Shown here: piece by piece, positions 55,442 to 64,000 of the stretch
How positions within the stretch are numbered: position 1 is the stretch's first letter
How the letters are laid out: the number at the start of each line of letters is the position of its first letter
NCBI GenBank assembly: GCA_002633005.1
Contig: NMRA01000060.1
Coordinates: forward strand, 554,016-618,015
Length of the DNA stretch: 64,000 nt
Direction: 5' to 3'
Source: Phoronis australis
Lineage: Eukaryota > Phoronida > Phoronidae
Made by a program: the position numbers and the translations under genes
Notes under the pieces: model-generated
Seen by the model: the letters and a program-made list of their open reading frames with translations, nothing else
The model's database searches: none
What the model was told of the DNA's origin: nothing

Positions 55442-57783
55442 AAGGTGAATGGCCATGGCAATTTTTGCGATTTCAGTCGTTTAAAAGGACCAGAATTTAA
55501 AAATTATCTTTAAATGAGTTTTGTTATACTTTCAAACTTGCACCCTCCACTCGCGCTGCATTTTGTTGCCTTTGATTGAAGGCGGAGAACACAACATTAC
55601 ACATCCACGGATAATCAAGCAGCCCAATAGTTCTTTGGCATTGGACAAATAGAGTAATGCAACCGAGAAAAACTCGTGCAGAACAGAGCAACAAAGAAGA
55701 TGTGCAGCTCCAACAACATGAAATGGAGTCTACAAAAGTACTTGGCGGATGAAACGGCACATACTCAGTTCTTTAAGACAAAGCTGGGTCTTGCTAGTCC
55801 ATGTTCAAATGCAGTGGTATTAAGTAAATGTGATAGTTACTTGCTTTATAAAATTGTTTAGCTCTTGCTCTTAATTTCTCCTCACTTGAGATAACATAAA
55901 CACCACAACACGCTATGCAAAAGGTGCCTGGAATAAGTAGTGTGCATTGAATTCAAAGAGTACACCCATGTTTAAATGCTAAAATATTGGACGAACTCGT
56001 TGAATTCGGCGTGTCTGTGTTCAAGTCCTACGTGTTTAACGATGCTAGATTCCAAAATGTGCTTCACGTGATTGAATTGAGTTCTATTTAGATATTGTCT
56101 TAGCGCATCAGAGAATGTTGATATTTAGGTTAACCAGATTGATTATTAAACTGTACAAGTTACCTGAGTTTACAAGAAAAAGTTCGAAGCCAGGTCGATG
56201 GTCTTGATCGAGATTTTTACAAATGATTGCGTTACGAATTCTGTGTCTTAATTGGCTTTACGAATGTGGTGCAAACCTCTTATGCACTACGCGAAATGTT
56301 TCTGGACTATTTAAGGATCGGGACACATTACAGAGCAGCCCAAATTACGACAGTGGTTGTAAGTGTATCTCACATTACTCTTAGCTGCAGCTTCTGCCCG
56401 TAATGCCCATCAACCGACTATTGATATCACGGGTTCAAACGAAAGCTGTAAGAGGTGTGTTTGTAAGGCCATCGCAACTTATTCACAAATCAAACGTACA
56501 TAATTCCCGTATTTTTTCGCATTTATTTATCATTTACATTCACCACCTGAAGTTTTACCACATATTGTTGTCTATTATTTACGCTGCTCATATTATGTCA
56601 TCGTCTCATACCTAGCGCATTATGTATTTCGCGCGTTTTTAGCATTTTACCCTCCAACTTGATAATGTACGGTATATGCTGCTCGATGATCCGGAATTAA
56701 GGTGTATGCTTTAAAACTATATGTTGCTTTATACGTGTCGATCACGAAGATCTGTGAACTGTTATATACCGTCAGAGGTCCTAAAGTCGTGAGTGCCCTA
56801 AAATCGTGAACAGTCTCGCGACATCGAGCGTTGAAGTTACCAGCGTTCGTCTGCTCACGAACGTCAAACGAATACCCGGACGTGTTGATATTCACAATAT
56901 GAAAATAAACAGAGCGTGGGTGGCTTCTTTTTAAAAATGTATCTTAAAACAGCATATATCACTAATCCACTCTTTGTGCATTTGGGGAATATATTTTTGA
57001 AACTAAACATCGTTCAGATTTGCTGTAACACGCGATCCAGGGGAGGCTGGAAAAATGTATCAGAATGTCCCAGGGTCGATCAAGTTTTGTAATTTAGTAG
57101 AAGCCGGGAACCAGACTTTTTAACACTAACAAGGTATAGCAAATTCAACTAGCTCTGTTCCCAAGCCGCGTTTTTGACCATCTAATTAGCATAAACAAAA
57201 TGACGGCCAAATTGTCAAGTTCAGGTGCATTCTTGTAGTAGAAATCACAGCATACATGTACCATTAGAAACGGTGAAATGCCTCGCCTGTACACATCTTA
57301 TAAATAGTTTTTGAGCAATACATCACATATTGGAACTAAAAAATTACAACTCCAAAAACTAATTATGCAAATTAGATGCCGCCATTACCCCACAAAGCAA
57401 TTTTTGTCGTAACTTTGTGTTCCAGGAGGCTGATTTGAAAAATGAAGTGTTTGTACTTATGTTTTCATGGTCAACAAACATGATGAAGACAGTTCGAAGC
57501 AATTCATTTCATATATGTTGGGTTATACAATTTTTACAGAATGAGGAAAATATAGTTGTTGGTCTGCAATGCTCATTTAGCACGGTCTGTCTATGTTGGC
57601 AGAAGATAAGGACAAACGTTCACATTATTCCGTAATCTTCACTTCGTAAAAATAAAAAATTGTTATTGATATTTATGATATCAACGGTTATCATCAGATT
57701 GTCTTTTGTAAGAATTATTTTTGAACCAGCTGAACACTGTTTTAGCATTCACGTTTTGGTACTTTTTACACGTATGAAGCAAA
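55442..57783. other. Intergenic, one unidentified - strand frame
   Basis: The frame 56895-56647 (82 codons, -) reads smoothly (GYSFDVREQTNAGNFNARC) but is not recognised. A short segment near 55650 (GAGTAATGCAACC) also occurs at 10098 and marks a dispersed repeat. Confidence 0.35.
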
Positions 57784-59763
57784 TCAAAGTTTATTCATAC
57801 AAGGAGTCTGATCGTGAATGTGCTGCTGGCATGTGCATAATGATGTGCATCGCAATCCAGATTTCCTGCATTTGCATCGTATACTGTTGCATTGTTTCTG
57901 GCATGCACACGATACCATCTCTAGGCAACTGTCTGGACTGGGCTCTGTGTGAATAGTATGGGCTGAAGTAATGTTTCCGTGTGTGTCCATCCCATAGCAG
58001 AGGGTGCTGGGAGTTCAGGTGTGGAACAATGAGCACTTCGCCATACCTTGACTTGATAGTGCACTCCCATCAGATGGAAACGAAGGGCATCATGCGTTGG
58101 GGGAAGGGCCTCTGGCTTCACGGTCTTGGAGAATAGTAAATGGCGTGCCTCATCTACAAAGTCTGTTCTGATCACGTTGTATATTCTGCTGACAAATGCT
58201 TCTGAAAACCTCATAGTTTCCTCAGTCAGTCCACCAATGCCCAGGTTCTTAAGCTATCTGTGATGGTCTAGGAAAGTATGAGGTGGTGTCACACCCAATC
58301 AGGGTATGAAAAGCTAACAAGGGTGTTACCGAGTCTCTTGGTAGTTTGTTGAAAACTGCTTCGATAGGTATATATCGTCGTTTCTTTGATGTGCCCGCCA
58401 TCATCCAGAGATGTTCACATTGCATTTGTTTGAAGTGCGATACCAGAAGCAGTAGAACAACAGTGTTTCTGGAAGATACGACTACTGTATTAAATTGGCT
58501 GTGGACAACTTGCAGTACCATTCTTGTATCTGCTTCTTCATGTGTGGATTTCAGGGGCCTCAAATTAGTCGTATTGTAAGATGACTTGACTTCCAGCTCA
58601 TCTCTAAACCCTCCAGCAACTATAACCTCTTTATCTTCAGGCGTCTGCAAACGCAGTTCCTCTGACAAGAAATGTGCTAAGTCTGCTTTATTCTTAGCAA
58701 ATGCCATGAAATTTGACCAGTTTTGAGTAAGAGGTACATCACGGCCTTCCACAAGCCGCTTGACTGGTAGCGTTCCTTTACTGTGAAGTTTTCTGGTTGT
58801 GCCCTTAATTGTTTCTTCTCTGTATCTATCAAATACAATATCAATTTTATGGTACTGGGATCCTGTGTTTAGCACCGTTTACAGGAATAAATCAGCCAGG
58901 TCTCCAAAAGTCTCAGCACCATCAGGCTTCCCAAGAGCTACCAATAATGCCTGGCTATCAATAACGAGACAAGAAGACGTGTCATGAAGTTGAATTGTTT
59001 CAGGACAGTCGATGAGTTCTGTTGGTAAGCCGGCAAGTACACAGCGCAATGTGCCATTCGTTTTAGCAAGGGAAAGGGGGACGGGAAGAAGCTCGCGTTT
59101 TAGCACAGACGGCAATCATAAGCCGTAATTAGACGGCGAAGGACATTGCTGTCTGCTTTCAGAATTATTTTTTTGTCTTTGTCTTTGGTTTGTTTCACTA
59201 CATCATATAAGGTTGCAAATGTCGGGGCATTATTTTTGCGCATTGACGCATGAATTGACAAGTCTGCCTTATTGCATTGCTCAGCGATGATTAATCGTGT
59301 CTTGAGCAAATTCCTTTACTTGTTCGTGTCCAAGTTCCTTGGCATGCAGCAGTGACTCTTGGATTGGTGCTGTTGCTAGGTCTTTTGTTGCAAGGTTGTG
59401 CAGCAGCTCAGGCCGTGCGGAAGACCTTAAATCCCTGGAAAGAGGAAAGAAGGGAACTCTCGTCATTATCGTCTCTCAGTTGTCTAGCTTTCGTGGCTTC
59501 GTTGTGAAGCTGTGTACTCCCACAACGCAGCCCATACATTAGAAAAGTCTGTTCAACTATATGAGATCTCAGATTAAAGGAGAGTGTCCACCTGCATAGA
59601 GGTGTCCTTGTTTTGGTAATACCGATAATGCCACCGCCTTTTTCCCTGTCCCATTTACCCACTCGATTGCTTGGTCAGCATCTACCTGACAGAACATATG
59701 AGGAGATCGCTTGACTACAAAATTTCCTGCTTGAAACTCTGACCAAATATAAGGCCAAAACAA
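57784..59763 (-). pseudogene. Transposon-associated PIN-like and Cys-rich protein, heavily frame-broken
   Basis: The - strand can be read as one long protein through at least six frames, N- to C-terminal: IWSEFQAGNFVVKRSPHMF (59740), GGGIIGITKT and RWTLSFNLRSHI (59640), HNLATKDLATAPIQESLL (59400), KADSNVLRRLITAYD (59130), LKRELLPVPLSLAKTNGTLR (59080), then the longest frame (58875-58249) with HEEADTRMVLQVVHS and FHTLIGCDTTS, then DEARHLLFSKT and HYQVKVWRSAHCSTPELPAP (58110), and a CACQKQCNSIRCKCRKSG tail (57860). The HEEADTRM…GCDTT block resembles a family with a PIN-like nuclease core, scattered in invertebrate genomes. The family's usual DTD acidic motif reads NTV here, so the active site is lost. 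The ends of the carrying element are not identified. Confidence 0.7.
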
Positions 59764-62700
59764 TAAAATAGAGAGAGATACCTGACGCTGGGTTCTTAGC
59801 GTTTTACCTAAACAACCTCATTGAAAACATCTGTGCGCATCAAAGTTGGATGCAAAACATTAATATAGATTATTACATGGCGAAGTCGTTATCTAGAGCC
59901 CGAGTGGATTTTGAAGAATTATCGCCCTAGGGAATAACGACTGAGAACATGTAATAATCTATTTATACCACATACTGAACGAGAAACATTACAATGAATC
60001 GATCTTTCTCGACTCGCCTCGGCTTTGTAACTACTTTCTATGTCAAAGGCCCGGGGCCGGAGGTCGTGACCTTTTAAGAAAAGCTGAGTTACTTTTGTCA
60101 AACAATGCTTTTACTCAAAACCAATTGAAAACTAAAACAAAATAGAAATAAAGTGAATTTATAAATTAAGATTAAGCAACTATTATAGCTTACTACACAT
60201 TTTATCACGCTGAGCTTCGACCGGGAAAATATCGTCTGCTAAAGTAGGTTACCACTAGTAGCTGACTATAATGCTCAAGTCAAAGGATCCCGACGACACG
60301 ATACCCGCATTCAAATTGGAGATCGGTGATTTAGAAATGAGAGAACACGAAAGAAAAATTTCACTGAATTAAAATATCGTTTTTATGGAAATTATGCGTT
60401 CATAGCATATAAAAGTTGGTGCAATACCCTTTGCTGAACATGCGATTGTTGCGCGTGCTCATTATTTTAAGTATTCTATTTTCACGTTCGATGACGTCAG
60501 CCGCTAAGTGGTGTAGTGGTAAAGTCGTCGACTCGAAGCTCTTGAGGCCGGGGTTTGAAACCGGTCTTGGTTTCCCGCCAAAATGTGATAAACGTTATGG
60601 GTTATATCTGCCATTCGAGGCTAATATCGTGGTATGAAACAATTTATTTCAATTGAAACTGAATTAATAAACAATGCAATGCGTTTTGATGTCGTCTAGA
60701 GTAACTGTAAGCACTGTAGTTGATTTTTGTGGTCTTAGTTCATGCATTTCCGCCTAAACGAAACGACCACGACTTTAGGGCCTCATTCAAAGTGGCCGGC
60801 GATATCAGCGACCGTTTGAAAACTCTGCTTACGGAGTTAAACAAGAATTAAGATTGGCAAAACACGTATATTTGTGAAGACTGATATATGTCCATGACAT
60901 CATATGAACAGTTGCTAACGGACATTGGGTTAGTATGACAATCAGCTGCTTTTTCTGCTTATATTCACGGGTTTAGGTCACCGGTGTCCAGTATGCTCCC
61001 TATGCAGCTGCTGTTTTACAGGGATTACGAAAGAAATGGACACAAGAGAATTCGTAAAAAAAGTCAAGTCTTCAACGAAATTTGTCTACGAGAAGGTTGC
61101 GAGTGAGCACAAATGATATTATAATTCACATCTACTGTCATTCACAGCATCCATAAAGCACAGATTGCTTATATATAATTCATTTCCTAAATCCATATTA
61201 CGAGTTAACAGCATTAACACTGCGCTATTTTACCATATTTTCCAAAAGATATGACTTCACTTAAAGTACTTCATGAGAGATTTCAATACAGTACTTGGTT
61301 TGTATTAAAGAAAACAACAACGGTTTTAAGTCGACTTGACATGTTTCAGTGTCATTTATTCAAACACCATCATCAGAAGAGAGAATGTAGTGGCCACCTA
61401 GCTAGGCCCAGAAACAAGTAATGAAGCACAGATACAGTCAGTTACAGGGAGTGCCAATGAACTAAACCAACAATGACAACCTGTGGTGTGCCAGTTGCCC
61501 ACTGAGATTGGGCTTCCACTAACTGGTAGAGCCGTGCGGTAGAAGAATATCATGCGTCTGCCACGGGTACCAAAATTGGTTTCGCAGTTTGTGATTGGGT
61601 AATGCTGTCAGTTGTTTACAGCGTCCTCTACTGCTCAATACATGTGTGACAATTTAATCCATTTTATCTTTATTTTTTATTGAAAACGTGCAACTCAAAA
61701 CATGGAAAGTTTTAGTCACAAAAAAGGTAAATTGTCAGCTCGTAAATATCTCCAAGCCACGCCCTTGTATTCAAGATGTCACTGAACATTGAGTTAACCG
61801 GCCTAAACATGTATACATATACATGTAGCTGCCTTGCCATCTAGCGTTTAAGCCGAGAACCAGATAATTGTCAAACATCCAAAAACAGACGCGAACACAT
61901 CGCTTTCAGCAGCATCGAGAGAATCCAATTTGAATTACAAATGGTCTTTCCTGGCTTGACTTGTTTTACACGTCGCTCAGCTCAAAAAATCAAAGCGAAC
62001 AACTTAATGAGTTTCATAGAAATCTTACGTGGCTTTATGTCAATCGAGTTCATTATGGTCTGCAAATGGTGCTCATTATTGTACGGTTACAGGAAAATAC
62101 GAGCAGACCTACGTTTGCGATTTGTGGACGTGTCATTTCAGTGATGTGATTAGAAACTTACACAATTTGCCTTAGTTTTCATTGCTGTGGGGTAGACATT
62201 TATTGGTGCGGTTTTGTAATGGCAGTTTAGCGAGAATCGAAGCCAATATGAATTACGCAGTCTTTGAAACACGGACGCGAAACTGCTGGATAGATTAAAT
62301 GCAGCGCTGACGTACGCTGGGATAACGAAACGATTTTGATTTATTATATTGCTGAGAAGGCAGAGAGGTCGAGGCACCTGCAGCAACAGCTCGGTTGCAT
62401 ACAGAATTCATTCAGGTACAAGTCGCTCACGACACGAGGTTGCTAGCGAACGGTATAAGCTAATTTATAGGTCGCGCTCACAAGGCAACTAAATCCCACG
62501 TGACTTCTGCGCCTACTTTTCTGAAATATGTCAACGTCATTTGGTACTTAAGACAACTGTGCACTTGACACAACTTAAGTCTATCCTGGGCAGACATAGC
62601 ATTGAGAGACGACTGAAACAACACGGCGTGTCGGACGGAGGCAGTGAGTGTCCAAGCTTTCGCTAACTGAACCAGGTAAGTTGAAATCAGCTATGAATAT

Positions 62701-63597
62701 GCCTTCATCACCTTCATCACAAAGGCTAATTTTGATTTGGACTACTTAAAAGGCGGTCTCGAATTTTCCTGACAGTTCAGTACTTCGTAATTATGCTCTT
62801 TAGTTAAGTTCGTTCGATTCGCCATTCACGGTCTCAAGCTTTACAAACTGTCCGTTGTTGTGGGCCCGGGGTTTAAACTGTTTGCTCTAGTTGGATCTCG
62901 AAATTATTTTTGTCATTTTCTATGCAAGAGTGAACAAACGATCTCAACCTGGAAACATATATCAGATTACCGCTTAATTACACTCTTCCTTGTGTGCAGC
63001 CAGTGACCCTACTTTGTCATCCAAGTCACACACCCAAAGATGGCGGGTTGCGTGAGTGTACACTCGCGCAGCTATTTTCAAGTGCAAGAGTTAACCCCTT
63101 TACTAATAGGAAGATTTGAAATCTCCAGTTCACACTAAATGAATTATGATATTAATAAAGTGCATAGAATATCAATGTTAAATAGCTGTTCAAAGTGAAC
63201 GAATTTCCTCCAATCAACACGCCAAGGAGTAGCGCAATCGCTGTCGGGCATCAAGAGCCACGCGGATGAAACATGTGCAAATTGAAATTGACGGCCATTA
63301 GCTACCGGACGAGCGACCTTTGACAAGGAGGGGCCCCGAAGTTTTGTTGTTAAATTTGCCACAGTCATGCGAATAATAATTCATTGTAACGAATCTTACC
63401 AGAAGAAGCTCGATCCTTTACACAGTACCAGTCCTCGCTCCCTGCCTTCTTACCAACCTATCTATCTCCGTCAATACGACCGTCCGCCATTCCTTCCGCC
63501 TTTAAATAATCCGTCCCTCCGTCTATCCATACGTCCGCCGCCTGTCCATACGTCCGTCCCTGGATGTTTGCTTACCTATTCCCTTCTCTGTTGTTTA
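59764..63597. other. Intergenic, no recognised gene
   Basis: A tRNA-like stretch at 60510-60580 was rejected as a gene. A consensus splice donor (CAG|GTAAGT at 62673-62680) lies after a CpG-richer stretch (62590-62675) and could end a first exon. Positions 63430-63570 are a CCGTCC/CATACG-rich simple repeat. Frames at 61941-62149 overlap one another and are not supported. Confidence 0.4.
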
Positions 63598-64000
63598 CAT
63601 ATCGTGAATAATACGCTTACAAGGAAGTCACCCATATGCAGGAATTTTCACCGCTCGTCCTTCTGTGCTGCTTTTACTAGGATTAAAGGGAGCGCGGCGC
63701 CGGAGTCAGGTACAGTTGTGATGAATGCATTGCCTGATGTGAGCAAGAAAGAAATTAAGTGTAATTACCCGATCATAAACTGTATTAAACATCTCTGACT
63801 GTACATAATGGCGAATTTTCAAAATGCATTAACCAATGATTTTCGTTAAAAACAACACCACGGTGGTATTCAGCTGGTAAAAAACAACCAAGTGCGGTTT
63901 TCAATTTTTAAAAATCGATGAACTAATAATCTAAGAACTACAACCATTGGGTACGATTGAAGATAAACTACCGTGCGTATTGATAAACTCGGTGGATATA
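63598..64000 (+). repeat. Copy 2 of the 400-base inverted repeat, continues off right edge
   Basis: It matches the reverse complement of 35733-36144. The match is still running at base 64000, so the full element is longer. A 10-base deletion near 63630 breaks the frame that is open in copy 1. Confidence 0.85.

Noticed and set aside
59574-59596. TTAAAGGAGAGTGTCCACC, resembling the terminus of the 5078-6680 transposon
   Set aside because: It falls inside a conserved coding stretch (RWTLSFNLRSHI on the - strand) of the broken PIN-like gene, so the similarity is coincidental.
60510-60580. tRNA-like stretch with A-box-like GTGGTGTAGTGGTAAAG and B-box-like GGTTTGAAACC
   Set aside because: The B box has T in place of the invariant C, the T-arm and acceptor stems do not pair, and no sound anticodon stem forms. 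At most it is a tRNA-derived repeat remnant.
1-64000. CRISPR arrays, bacterial operons, rRNA genes, riboswitches, viral genes
   Set aside because: No direct-repeat arrays with regular spacers, no bacterial gene layout, no rRNA sequence and no viral structural or replication gene were seen. The window is animal nuclear DNA.

Overview
The window is animal nuclear DNA, moderately AT-rich. It has a gene split by introns, GT-AG splice sites, long introns, and a dense layer of decayed transposable elements. The mix of elements (TTAA-flanked transposons with THAP proteins, L1-like and zf-RVT-type LINEs, hAT-type miniature elements, and a Cys-rich transposon-associated protein family) fits a marine invertebrate such as a cephalochordate, hemichordate or cnidarian. 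I cannot name the species from sequence alone.

The one gene I can reconstruct in full runs on the + strand from 9345 to 37084. It is a member of the SLC17 anion/glutamate transporter family. Eleven coding exons join in consistent phase to a 555-residue, 12-segment membrane protein. It keeps the five charged or polar residues I associate with vesicular glutamate transporters. Its introns carry two LINEs, both inserted antisense, several miniature inverted-repeat elements, a THAP-domain fragment, and a tandem duplication that copies the splice donor of exon 4.

Positions 1-9300 are mostly DNA transposons. Two related Kolobok-like elements lie in opposite orientation. The left one runs off the window and encodes a THAP protein broken by one stop. 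The right one (2256-3418) is a deletion derivative with about 155-base terminal inverted repeats and TTAA target sites. A third TTAA-flanked element (5078-6680) has a decayed relative at 17815-19265. A broken Cys-rich transposon protein end lies at 7076-7527. An assembly-like 120-base duplication around a single N is at 8355-8594.

Positions 37085-64000 hold no gene I can reconstruct. They contain miniature elements (one family with 5-base target duplications), a 400-base inverted repeat shared with the last intron of the transporter gene, a heavily broken transposon-associated protein gene on the - strand (57784-59763), and one possible terminal exon of an unknown - strand gene (55269-55441).

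All coordinates of repeats and splice sites were read by eye. Family names rest on recalled family features and not on a database search.
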